In this document: positions 45,321 through 54,282 of the stretch, piece after piece
How positions within the stretch are numbered: the first letter of the stretch is position 1
How the letters are laid out: each line of letters opens with the position of its first letter
Assembly: GCA_965140555.1 (NCBI GenBank)
Contig: OZ223260.1
Coordinates: 532,442 to 596,441 of the forward strand
From: UBA1351 sp965140555
GTDB taxonomy: Bacteria; Bacillota; Clostridia; Lachnospirales; Vallitaleaceae
DNA length: 64,000 nucleotides
Reading direction: 5' to 3'
Made by a program: the position numbers and the translations under genes
The notes under the pieces: generated by a model
The model's database searches: none
What the model saw: only the letters and a program-made list of their open reading frames with translations
What the model was told of the DNA's origin: nothing

Positions 45321-45640
45321 CTAGTTAAACAAATTCACAACTTGAATTGCATCTCCATCATCTCAAGTCATCATAAATTGTTTATCTTTACTTTGTGCTT
45401 GAACAGTTATTTCAGATATTGAAAGTCTCAAGTCCGATTTTTTTCTTGTCCTTCTATCATAATATATGTACTCGCCTTGTAAAAATAGGCCAGTAAACTC
45501 ATATGTCGCTACACGTATATTTTTGGTGCTGACTTTAGCATGTTTCGAACATATACTACAGAATCAACTAACTTCTTCATATTATTTACAAAATCGTCGA
45601 TTCTGATTACGTTTTCTTCTGTTACTCAATGTTTCACTAT
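45321..45640 (-). pseudogene. Decayed small gene of unknown function
   Basis: Read on the minus strand, one frame gives ENVIRIDDFVNNMKKLVDSV and ends at TAG near 45503; the next frame continues ATYEFTGLFLQGEYIYYDRR and SDLRLSISEITVQAQSKDKQ, meets TGA at 45365-45363, and goes on DDGDAIQVVNLFN to TAG at 45321. The protein-like composition across all three parts suggests one gene of about 105 codons broken by one frameshift and one stop (TGG to TGA would fit, MMTWDDGD). No family is recognised. Confidence 0.5.
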
Positions 45641-45674
45641 CACTTTCTTAAATTACTTATTTTTATTTCTATAG

Positions 45675-45980
45675 TTATTGTTTTGATGCTGAATATTGTT
45701 TAGTGATACCATCTGGAAAAGTAATATGAATATAGAACCTTTTCAAATCCTCCCTTATTGAAATATCACTATTTTCGTCACCTTTAACCTTTTTCAATGC
45801 ATTCTCCAAATCTTTTTTTATCTGCTCGATACTCTTATTTCGCTCATCTTCATGTATTTTATAATTCAATTCAACTTCTTCAGAGCATACCATCAAACAG
45901 ACCACATTTCTATCTTCCACTTGTTTCAATTCAACATTATAATCAACTAAATCACTACATTTATAATGTAATTTACCCAT
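45675..45980 (-). CDS. Hypothetical small protein
   Basis: A 101-residue soluble, charged protein with alternating beta strands and one helix (KSIEQIKKDLENALKKVKGD). The start follows AAGGGAG at good distance, so it looks translated. I recognise no family. It lies upstream of the decayed gene at 45321 and may have formed a pair with it. No membrane segment or signal is seen. Confidence 0.55.
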   Translation of the reverse strand: MGKLHYKCSDLVDYNVELKQVEDRNVVCLMVCSEEVELNYKIHEDERNKSIEQIKKDLENALKKVKGDENSDISIREDLKRFYIHITFPDGITKQYSASKQ

Positions 45981-46137
45981 ATTTCTTCTCCCTTATAATT
46001 ATTTTTAACTTATCGATAACATTTTAACATGTTTTCAAAATGCTATCAATATCTATTTCATAATTAAAAAATGTATTAGATAATTTGAGTTTAGTACTTT
46101 ATTTTTGTTGTCATTATCTTATCCTTATTTAATTACG

Positions 46138-46200
46138 GATTCATCGTACAATTCTAACATAGATGCTCAATTATATATAGAAAAACTTCTATATAATACT
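46138..46200. repeat. Direct repeat, right copy
   Basis: Right copy of the repeat at 45209-45270 (ATTCATCGTACAATTCTAACATA and following). The gap 45981-46293 around it holds no gene and is A+T-rich. It may be the original upstream flank of mtaB, displaced when the 0.9-kb segment arrived. Confidence 0.5.
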
Positions 46201-46293
46201 TGGCATTTATAAGCTAATATTAATTTAAGAAGTAATTTTATAGATGAATATAAATACTAATATATGAGCATAATTCATATACACCAGAGTCAA

Positions 46294-46937
46294 TTAAATT
46301 TTTCGAAAATTTAATTTTGCGTATTCTCCATATAGTTCAGCTGCCGCCTCATCATATGCTCTTGCTGCATCTATCTCCATTATAAAGCTACCTAACCAAA
46401 TCGTTTTGCCATCTTTTTTTATTCTAGCTGTCCACTTTTTCCTTCTTTCGTCAAATCCAACCCCTAAAAATTTTGAGTATGTCCCCTTTCTCTTATTTCC
46501 TTGAGAAGCTCTTTGTCTTATAGCTTTACTATTTTCTCCATATTTTAATAACATCTTTTTATATGAGTCTAATAGTTCCGTATGATCTGTGTAAATAAAG
46601 TTGTAATTTTCATCATCTCTATATGTACAATAACTTATATAGTCTGCTATTACTGCCGCATCTGTTTCGCTGTCGACGAATTTCTCATATATATTACCTT
46701 CATATATTATTCTGACTTTCCATTTATTACTGTTTTCATCCCAACTAACATTCCGATATTTACTCCTACTCTTCATGGCTCTCGATACATATTTATGTGC
46801 AAATTCTTTCCTTGTTAAAATTTCTAGATTCTCTATTTGATAATCTAAAGAATCCCCATTTTTATGCACAAGAACCCCATCTTCTTTACAACCATATACA
46901 AGTCGCTTAATAGTTGAGGATATTTCATAATTCTAAA
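46294..46937 (-). pseudogene. HNH homing endonuclease with AP2 domains, N-terminally truncated
   Basis: The frame contains the end of an HNH domain (YGCKEDGVLVHKNGDSLDY, IENLEILTR) followed by two AP2/ERF-type DNA-binding modules, YRNVSWDENSNKWKVRI and FLGVGFDERRKKWTARI with WLGSFIMEIDAARAYDEAA. It opens at a stop near 46937 with no initiation signal; the usual first 60-80 residues are missing, and the next sequence is an IS remnant. A GTG at 46869 could start a shorter product that lacks most of the HNH nuclease. Related genes are free-standing homing endonucleases of phages and plasmids. Confidence 0.7.
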
Positions 46938-46941
46938 CAGA

Positions 46942-47990
46942 TCATCGGTGGATAAAGTAGTTGAATCCAAGTCTAAAAAGGGTTAAAAGTACCCCTAATG
47001 AGTTGAAAACCGCTTTTTCTGTGGATAAGTTGCTTTTCTTAGAAATATCTCTTTTGCTTGTTTTGACTTGCTTACGCAGCTTTTTTAGCTTCGTTTGCTT
47101 TATATAAACAATCTGCCAACGTTCTTTCAACAGAAGTTCGCTGATTATAGAGTTTCTGGAACTTTTCAGTTCCACGAAAGGGAACAGTATTGAACCTTAG
47201 ATCATCTTGGATTCTTACTTTTCCAACATAACCACTTTCAGAGGATGTACACCATGAATAGCCCATGATGCATTCTCATTTCCCTGTCGCCGCTGGACAA
47301 AGTAAGCGAAAGGTTCCATTGTCATTGCCGCCACATGTATACGGATGATTCATCGGACAAACAAGCTGTCCATCCCAGTTAACACCTTCTGGTGGGATTT
47401 TTGTAGCTCGCCAATTTAATAAAATAACTGCTTGAGCCTTATAGTCTGAATAGATACTTTCATAAATACGTGGTACATCATAATCGGCGTCCATCATATA
47501 GTGTTTAGGCCTGATTGTTTCATCGTAGTCATCCATCATCTTTTGGATTAAAGGTTGTGCAATATCCATATCTGAGATGTTGGCTGGTGTAATAATATAG
47601 CAGATGGGAAGACCACTTTTGGTATCAACCAACGCATGCATCTTCCAACCGTACCATTTGATGAAGTTTCCATTCGTGTCAAGCTTACCTCCCCAGTGAG
47701 GATGTTCCGGATTATTTTCAGGAATCTTCTTTTTGGGAACTGAATGTTCATAAGCATCAATCTTAGAAGCATCGATAGCAACATGATCAAGTCCAAGGAG
47801 ACCAAAATCTCGAGCTTTTGAAAGCATACGGCGATAAATTCTTTCACGAATGTTAGTTTCCGAAAGATCTGTAATAAATCCGGAAAAAGTCGATTCACTT
47901 AGATTGTCAGTATACTCGAACGAAGCCGCAGGTTCTTTTGAAAACATGATCATCTTTAATTCTACCTACAAGAGCCTTTATTTCCGGTAG
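46942..47990 (-). pseudogene. IS1182-like (IS4-type DDE) transposase remnant
   Basis: Pieces of one transposase in order on the minus strand: KALVGRIKDDHVFKRTCGF (about 47980-47925), a frameshift, YTDNLSESTFSGFITDLSET through DHVAIDASKIDAYEHSVPKK and HALVDTKSGLPICYI to AATGK, an in-frame TGA (47276), then ECIMGYSWC to FRGTEKFQKLYNQRTSVERT and decayed ends. The N-terminal 60 or so residues are missing. At least one frameshift and one stop make it inactive. Terminal inverted repeats were not found. Confidence 0.72.
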
Positions 47991-47999
47991 TTATTGCAC

Positions 48000-48135
48000 T
48001 TGCATCCCCTGAGTACACAGTTTAATGATAAGTACCATGCTTTCGCTGCTTCAAAAAAGGCGATACTTCGAATTCACCATAAACCGGGTGAAAAACTAGA
48101 AGTTGACTGGGCCGGTACGACACTTCCTGTAACTA
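48000..48135 (+). pseudogene. IS21 IstA transposase fragment
   Basis: On the plus strand the frame gives FNDKYHAFAASKKAILRIHH and KPGEKLEVDWAGTTLPV. The RIHxKPGExxEVDWAG pattern is diagnostic of IstA of the IS21 family. About 45 codons remain of a gene of about 500. It abuts and seems to truncate the ORF at 48133-48273. An IS21-like end is also seen near 56190. Confidence 0.7.
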
Positions 48136-48273
48136 ATTTAAACTTCTCATATCTCTTATGATGAAATCTTTCAGAACAAAGTCACCTACTATTTTTTTAA
48201 CTAGAATACCTTGCTCATCACAAATTTTATCAAACACATTAACGTTTTCACTACTCGTTAGATATAAAAGCAT
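48133..48273 (-). pseudogene. Truncated conjugative-element gene
   Basis: A 46-codon frame beginning MLLYLTSSENVNVFDKICDE and running through GILVKKIVGDFVLKDFIIRD before ending in SLN where the IS21 fragment starts. The sequence resembles the N-terminus of a longer protein found downstream of M23 peptidases in Clostridial conjugative elements; I cannot name it. GAGGTGA precedes the start, and the frame overlaps the upstream remnant. Confidence 0.5.
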
Positions 48274-48412
48274 CCTCATTCACCTCTCTCATTTGAAAAT
48301 CTATAGGTATATCAAATTCATGTTTTTCAAGCTTGTACTAAAAATACAAAACAATTGCGATAACAACAATTGCAAAATACACGAATAGTTCGATTACTAA
48401 TTTCTTTTTCAT
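48251..48412 (-). pseudogene. Small membrane protein gene with in-frame stop
   Basis: The start follows the M23 stop directly (TAAATG). One membrane helix, ELFVYFAIVVIAIVLYF, is followed by TAG at 48340 and then in frame by YKLEKHEFDIPIDFQMREVN and EDAFISNE. The even reading before and after the stop points to a recent nonsense mutation in a 53-codon gene of the decayed transfer operon. Confidence 0.55.
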
Positions 48413-49126
48413 TTATTCAATCTCTCCTTCAGTTTCTTCAACAGTTATTTCATACAAATATGGGAAAGGGTCAACGTGAGTATAAGCTGACTTAGCAGTT
48501 CTTGTTTCAAAATGCAATTGATGTCCAGTTGACATACCAGGGAATGGGTCCAAATCTTGATCGCCACCTTCTAGCCCAATAATACTTCCTTGAAATACTT
48601 CTTGATCTTGAAGCGCATATACTTTGGACAAGTGCACATAAACAGAATAAAAAGGCACTTCCTCAGCATAATGAAGAATGATAATATATTGACCATAACC
48701 TTCACTAATACCAGTTTCAACGACCTGTCCATATGCAATTGACATTATAGGTGCGCGTCAATATGAGCCTATATCAATACCTGTACGAAAAGTGTACTCA
48801 CCAGTAACAGGATGGGTTCTGTATCCATATTCACTTGTTATTTCACCCTCAACAGGTAATTGATAATCTCCCATAAATATGGGTTGTCCCAGTTGGAGTT
48901 CAACTAAACTGTCATTGGCATTTTTAAACTCTTCAACTGCTGCTTTTGTTGCATCATCCATTAAAAATTCTAGAATAAAAGACAAGGGACTCGATAAAAG
49001 ATATACTAAAATCGACAAAAATAGTAGTACCGCTATAAGCGGTACCATTAGGATAATCATAAGTTTTTTTATATTTTCTTCATCAGATACAATACTGACT
49101 GTTGCTGCTGTTTTTAGATCTATTTC
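48413..49126 (-). pseudogene. Membrane-anchored M23 peptidase with in-frame stop
   Basis: From about 49126 the frame gives TAATVSIVSDEENIKKLM, a membrane helix (IILMVPLIAVLLFLSILVYLL, shown in part), LQLGQPIFMGDYQLPVEG, YGYRTHPVTGEYTFRTGIDIG and SY, then TGA near 48758, then in the same frame RAPIMSIAYGQVVETGISEG and STGHQLHFETRT. These are the lysostaphin-type zinc motifs. TGG to TGA would explain the stop. Such hydrolases open the cell wall for conjugation. The true start is unclear, with another TAG near the 5' end. Confidence 0.7.
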
Positions 49127-49144
49127 CTAGATTTCACTCCTATC

Positions 49145-50140
49145 TCAAACTCTTGCATCATTATTATGATAATATCTTAAAAATCCTTCATTGCTTTTAT
49201 AATCACCTTTTTTCAAACTGCCTATTTCGGAATCAAATAATGACTCTTTCATCAATATTAGCATTTTAACAACCTTACTATAACTTGAATCATATTCACC
49301 AACGCCGACATATTTTTCAATTATTAGATTTATATTTGTTTTGGATTTATTCTTATATCTCTCTATGAGATAATCTGCCAATTCAATCTGCAGTTCAAGT
49401 GAATCATATGCTAAATCATAATATCCTTTTTCATCACGTTCACTTCCTAAATCTTCATAATTAACTGTAACAACGCCTTCATAAACTTTAGTAAATACAA
49501 AAATAGTCAATAACTTAGTCAATAATTCGAAATTATCTTTACTATAAGTAAATAAATGTTCATCAAAATAACATGTTAATGCTCCAAATGAGCAATGTGT
49601 ATATTCACATAAAAACTGATATAATTCTGAATAGTATTTAGCATCCTCAGCCATCTTGTATTTATTTGGCATGGGTATTATTCCTTTATCTGCTCCTAGA
49701 TCATCTATAATCTTATTGCCAACCAAACTATAATAATCGAATGTTACTGACATCGGATTTATAACAAATTTTTCAACTACACTTTTTCGCTCAATTTCAA
49801 TATCAATATGTTCTCTTACATATCGACTAATTATATGATTTTCAAATATACTTCTAATCAACATAAACGCTTCTTCATTAAAATGGTAATCCTTATCATT
49901 TAGTAAGTGTCTTAAAGCTAGTAAACTTTTTGTACTTTTGGTAAATGCAAAATAGTCATAATCGTATGAAATTTTTTTTGAGTATTTTATGTCTTCTGGT
50001 ATCTCACCTGATTTTGCAAACAGCAAAATATCATTTAATCCATCTGGAACACAATGTCTGTCACAAAACTTTCTACTTTGATTAATAAATCTTGTTATCA
50101 TTGTCTTCGTTTTTTTATTCCATTCAACATATTCTTCCAT
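49145..50140 (-). CDS. Hypothetical protein, DUF5677-like
   Basis: An intact, mostly helical 331-residue protein without signal peptide or membrane helices. A middle segment EEAFMLIRSIFENHIISRYV and YQFLCEYTHCSFGAL has the pattern (RxxxE, helical, YxxxSxxxH-like) of DUF5677 proteins, whose function is unknown and which often occur in defence or mobile islands. It is intact while its neighbours VirB4 and the M23 peptidase are broken, so it may be cargo that replaced transfer genes. The start has a moderate GGAGGCTGTTCT site. Confidence 0.55.
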   Translation of the reverse strand: MEEYVEWNKKTKTMITRFINQSRKFCDRHCVPDGLNDILLFAKSGEIPEDIKYSKKISYDYDYFAFTKSTKSLLALRHLLNDKDYHFNEEAFMLIRSIFENHIISRYVREHIDIEIERKSVVEKFVINPMSVTFDYYSLVGNKIIDDLGADKGIIPMPNKYKMAEDAKYYSELYQFLCEYTHCSFGALTCYFDEHLFTYSKDNFELLTKLLTIFVFTKVYEGVVTVNYEDLGSERDEKGYYDLAYDSLELQIELADYLIERYKNKSKTNINLIIEKYVGVGEYDSSYSKVVKMLILMKESLFDSEIGSLKKGDYKSNEGFLRYYHNNDARV

Positions 50141-50370
50141 AGAACAGCCTCCGTTTTTAATTCAATTATACACTCTGTTATTTTTACCAACAAGTTATCT
50201 TCCACCAGCAGTCCCCATAAACTCAAACTTATACTCAGGAATCTCAAATATGACATGTAAGCGTTTAGAGCCAATCATAACCAATGCATTCCCTGTCTTC
50301 TTACTTGCTAATAATTCTTCTTCAGCATCTGTCAAGTTATAGAGTTCTTTGGTTTCAATTAAGTTTTTAA

Positions 50371-51711
50371 TGGGCGTGTAAGATATTCTGTGTAAAGTCT
50401 CATATGATATAATATTCAAAGAAGATTATGGAGGCTTACACAATGGCAAAGAAAAAACGAAACCCAGCTAATAAGGAAATCACTAATTACATGTTCTATA
50501 ACTATGAGATCAAGACTGCTCTTGATGTCCAGGAAGCTCTAAAAGACATGTTCGCAGGTACTCTTGAGACTATGCTCGAGGCTGAACTTGATGATCACCT
50601 TGGTTATGATAAAAGTGCAAATAACGAAGCTGAAACAACTAACCGTAGAAACGGTCATACAAGCAAGAAGATTCTCAGTCAGTTAGGAGAATCTGAAATC
50701 AGCGTTCCACGTGATCGTGAAGGTTCTTTTGATCCTTTTATTGTTCCTAAGAGGCAGAAAGATGTCTCTGGCATTGAAGAAAAGGTTCTCGCCATGTATG
50801 CAAAAGGTCAATCTCAAAGGGATATTCAGGCTACTATTTATGATATCTATGGTATCGAAATCAGCCATGAAACTGTATCGAAAATCACGGATAAGGTCAT
50901 TCCACTAATCCAAGATTTCAGAAATCGCCCATTACAAAAGTGTTATCCATTCGTATTTGTTGATGCTATGTATACGCCGGTTAAGACAGACTCAGAATCA
51001 GGTCAAAAGGCACTCTACAATGTCATCGGCATTGATGTAGACGGTCGCAAAGATGTCCTTGGGTTCTGGCTATCCGAAGACGAAAGCTCTAGGCATTGGC
51101 TTCAGATTCTTGAAGAAATCAAGAAACGTGGTGTCGAAGACATCATTTTCATCTCCCTAGACGGATTGACGGGCCTTGAAGAAGCCATCCATGTCGTCTA
51201 TCCAAAAGTAATACAGCAGCGTTGCATTGTCCATTTAATGAGAAATGCAACAAGGTATATACCGCGAAAGGACTGGGCTGCTTTTGCTAAAGATATAAAA
51301 AACGTATATAAGGCGGTAAGCCTTGATGAAGCACGAAGCTTATTCGATGGCTTCAAAGAAAAATGGAGTAAATACACATCAGCTGTCGCTGTATGGGAGA
51401 AAAACTGGGGTTCAGTTGAAAACCTATTTACCTACCCAAGCGATATACGAAAAATCATCTATACAACCAACACCATAGAGCGCTTTCACAATCAGCTCCG
51501 AAAAGTGACAAACCGAAAAGGTGCCTTTCCGAATGAGCAAGCATTGTTCAAGTTGGTGTACTTACGAACTATGGAAGTAACAGCAAAGTGGCATAGACCT
51601 GTACAGAACTGGGCTAAGGTATTAAATCAACTGGTCTTGATCTTCGAGGACAGAATTACAGACCACCTACGGTACTAGGAAACAACTTTACACAGATTCC
51701 TTGACAATCCC
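50371..51711 (+). mobile_element. Intact IS256-family insertion sequence
   Basis: Imperfect terminal inverted repeats of about 28 bases: GGGCGTGTAAGATATTCTG at the left and, read inward, GGGATTGTCAAGGAATCTG at the right, both running into TGTAAAGT. A TTTTTAA word lies at both outer borders, fitting a 7-8 bp target duplication. It splits virB4 between CFK and NLIETKEL. A perfect TATAAT precedes the transposase gene. It is the best-preserved IS here and may be active. Confidence 0.82.
50443..51678 (+). CDS. IS256-family transposase
   Basis: A 411-residue mutator-type DDE transposase. The ATG at 50443 follows GGAGG. It shows LEAELDDHLGYDKS, NRRNGHTSKKI, the catalytic Asp in YPFVFVDAMYTPVK, GIDVDGRKDVLGFW, the second Asp in ISLDGLTGLEEAI and the Glu in YTTNTIERFHNQLRK. 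No interruption is seen. Confidence 0.93.
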   Translation: MAKKKRNPANKEITNYMFYNYEIKTALDVQEALKDMFAGTLETMLEAELDDHLGYDKSANNEAETTNRRNGHTSKKILSQLGESEISVPRDREGSFDPFIVPKRQKDVSGIEEKVLAMYAKGQSQRDIQATIYDIYGIEISHETVSKITDKVIPLIQDFRNRPLQKCYPFVFVDAMYTPVKTDSESGQKALYNVIGIDVDGRKDVLGFWLSEDESSRHWLQILEEIKKRGVEDIIFISLDGLTGLEEAIHVVYPKVIQQRCIVHLMRNATRYIPRKDWAAFAKDIKNVYKAVSLDEARSLFDGFKEKWSKYTSAVAVWEKNWGSVENLFTYPSDIRKIIYTTNTIERFHNQLRKVTNRKGAFPNEQALFKLVYLRTMEVTAKWHRPVQNWAKVLNQLVLIFEDRITDHLRY

Positions 51712-52555
51712 TATTTTTAAAGCAAAGTATATCAAGTAAAGCTTGGCCATACATCTTAATCTAATAATCCAAGAAATCAACTACACTATGGGAAATAATT
51801 GCCACACCTGCCTCGTACTTTCTGGAACGTTTTTCAACATTTCTAAGAAATACTAGACTTTGTGGTACATTGGGATCAATCATTAGATAAGCCTCATTAA
51901 AGATTAATAGAACTCTTTCCGTTCTATCTTTACTCATCTGTTGCCAACACCAAGTTAAAAGAATGAATTGTTGAGTCCCTTTGATGCTATCAGAAGTATT
52001 CTGAAAATCATGTGTATCTAAACATATACATCGTGAGTTTGTTTCTATAAGTACTTGCGCCATTCCAAAGAAAACTATCTGAACCAACTGCAATATCCTT
52101 TAGTAATAATGCTAATTCTTTATAAACAACAGATGTACTGTTATTTTCACTTTCTGCTTTTGCTTTCGACTTACTCATGATTAAGTTGTACAAATCATTA
52201 AATACCGGAAACTCCTCATTGCTTAGCTTATTAACATCCGTATCCCAATAGATATCAAAATTATTATATAACTCAATAATAGAATCTTTTAAAATAGCTT
52301 TTTGAATATCATTAAGGGATGGAAGATACAGGCTAAAGAATATCTCAAGGTTCTTAATATATAGTGCCATATTCCCCATTCCATGGCCTTCATCTTTGTA
52401 TACATCGTCATTATCGTCTACTGGTGTTGGTCTTATTTGTAGTAGGTTAATTCGACCATTTGAGCCACCACCGGCATTTATCCAATCACCCTTTAGTGCT
52501 TTGGTTAATTCTTTATACTCAGCCTTTAGATCAATAAATATGATTTTTATCCCTT

Positions 52556-52849
52556 CCTATTATTATCAAGCCCAAAAAATTTATTTTAGGGCTTTTCTTT
52601 AAATTTTCACCTCAACAATCAGAGCTAATGGTGGTGAATAGTCATTGTATCTCGTACTGAATAACTATAAATGGAAACAACCAATAAAGCATCCATACTT
52701 TTTGCTTTATTAAGGCTATAGTCCTCTGTATAACTATGATGGTGAACCTTCCGTGTCTAATGGCATCGTGTGCCAACTTTCTTCATCCCATCTATTCATT
52801 CACCGAGTGCCAGTTAAGCTTTCAAGCAGGGTCATACCCTAAAGAAAAA
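52556..52849. mobile_element. 294-base insertion in virB4 with 7-bp flanking repeats
   Basis: ATCCCTT occurs at 52549-52555 and again at 52850-52856. Removing the DNA between them restores the virB4 frame (SEYMKG joined to IKIIFIDL). The insert has a short hairpin near one end (AAGCCC ... GGGCTT) and no ORF or recognised terminal repeat. The flanking repeat is consistent with a target duplication. The element type is unknown. Confidence 0.6.
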
Positions 52850-53528
52850 ATCCCTTTCATGTATTCAGATAAGGCTATATGTTTAACAGCAGTCGACTTT
52901 CCAACCCCCGCAACGCCCATAATAACAATATTTGTGTTCGTCCTGTTATTAACTCTTTTCCATATATCCAATACAACTAATCCACCACCTGAATCTCTTC
53001 TAAAAAAATAACCAGTACCATCATTGTATCTGGAACTCGAAAAGGGAAACCCACCTACAAATGTTGACAAGGGTATAATTCTTTCACAAATTTGCTGTAT
53101 ATTTTCTTCTTTTGTATAAAAAGGTGAAATCATCTTAAATCCTTCTTTTTGAAGATTAGCCAATACCCTCGGTTTACATTTTGCCATTGCACAGGTACTT
53201 TCTGTCTTTCTCATGACTTTTTCAAGTGCTTCATCCTCTTCAGCTATTGGCATAATATTAATACTCATCAATCCAACTGTTTCACCTTGCTGATCAATTG
53301 GATTAAAAGAAATACTGACAATGGTTCCCGGAATATTTGTAATCTTAGAAAGCCATCCACAGTCAACTTTTTAAGGATATTTGACAATGCCATAGATCTT
53401 ACTAGAGTTTTCGCCTATTACTAGGCTATTACGCTTTATTTCTAGACCCATTGGGGCAATTATATTCATTAAAGCGCTGTTTACTTCATTCGTGATATTT
53501 TTCATTAGTATACTTTTCTCCTCATAGT

Positions 53529-53573
53529 AGAAAAAGCCTTTTGGTCTAATCATTCTAGACAAAAGGCTTTTTC
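53529..53573 (-). terminator. Intrinsic terminator of rloB
   Basis: AGAAAAAGCCTTTTG and CAAAAGGCTTTTTCT form a 15-bp stem around a partly paired loop, 11 bases after the rloB stop. It separates the RloAB operon from the virB4 remnant. Confidence 0.88.
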
Positions 53574-53583
53574 TAAATATAAC

Positions 53584-54282
53584 TTATATAATAGCTTCTC
53601 CTAAATATTCTAATAATTCTTCGATTAACTCGTATACTTTTGTAGCTGGTTTTCTACTTGCAGGTGACTTATCACAAGCGTATAAGTCATCCAGCTTCTT
53701 TGCAAAGTTAATTGCTTTATTCATATCTCCAACTTCCATTAGTATATCGAATATATTCTCAAGATTTTTTTCATACTTTCCTTCATTTATCGAGTAATGA
53801 CTGAAATAGTGATCTAATTTGTCAATATATTGCTTACGATCTATACCTGTATTTAGAAACTCAAAGTGTAATATAAACCAAAGTTCAATAGCTTCATTTG
53901 ACCATGCTACATTTAATCCATTTGTTTCACACTTTTGAATAGCAGAATTAAATTGTTGGTCTGAGAAAGAATCTTTATCAAAGACACACCATACATGGCC
54001 ATAAGGTATTATTGCATTTTGTCTCTTTTCTAATGTATACCGTACTAAATCTTCAGTGTTTCTACCCGTTCCATCAATATCAATACGTTCCGCTTTGATG
54101 TCCTTAACTCGAATTTTATCACCATATTTATCATTTATCCTTTTTCTTATTCCTTCAAAATATAGTGGCTCTGTTTTTTCACCTTCACAGACGATTAAAT
54201 ATCGAAATGGTTGTATCTTTCTATTTGCTTCTTCTCGTTTTTTCTTCTGGCCTTTCCGTTTATTAAAAAATTGATCTGCCAT
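53584..54282 (-). CDS. rloB: RloB-like TOPRIM protein
   Basis: A 232-residue protein of the RloB family. A basic N-terminus (NKRKGQKKKREEANRK) precedes a TOPRIM-like core with YLIVCEGEKTEPLYFEG (catalytic Glu) and VWCVFDKDSFSD (DxD). Its start codon directly follows the stop of the ATPase gene. RloA/RloB pairs travel with restriction loci and resemble the ATPase-TOPRIM arrangement of OLD and PARIS anti-phage systems, in which the TOPRIM part is a nuclease. The nuclease role here is inferred. Confidence 0.8.
   Translation of the reverse strand: MADQFFNKRKGQKKKREEANRKIQPFRYLIVCEGEKTEPLYFEGIRKRINDKYGDKIRVKDIKAERIDIDGTGRNTEDLVRYTLEKRQNAIIPYGHVWCVFDKDSFSDQQFNSAIQKCETNGLNVAWSNEAIELWFILHFEFLNTGIDRKQYIDKLDHYFSHYSINEGKYEKNLENIFDILMEVGDMNKAINFAKKLDDLYACDKSPASRKPATKVYELIEELLEYLGEAII

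Larger units (their letters stand above)
50195..53505 (-). pseudogene. VirB4/TraE-type conjugation ATPase, disrupted
   Basis: The gene starts at ATG 53505 (KNITNEVNSALMNIIAPMGL) after GAGGAGAAAAG. Parts in order: N-domain to TAA near 53371; in the same frame to the Walker A GVAGVGKSTAVKH and then a 294-base insertion; FIDLKAEYKELTKALKGDW and GGGSNGRINLLQIRPTPVDD; a frameshift near 52050; CICLDTHDFQNTSD, NEAYLMIDPNVPQSLVFLRN; TAG near 51761; an IS256 element; then LIETKELYNLTDAEEELL and the C-terminus at 50195. VirB4 ATPases power type IV secretion in conjugation. With two stops, one frameshift and two insertions it cannot work. Confidence 0.82.

Noticed and set aside
45363..48760. Recoding of TGA as tryptophan
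   Set aside because: tlyA in this window ends at a normal TGA in an operon with correct overlap to nadK, and the interrupted genes also carry TAA, TAG and frameshifts. Pseudogene decay explains them.
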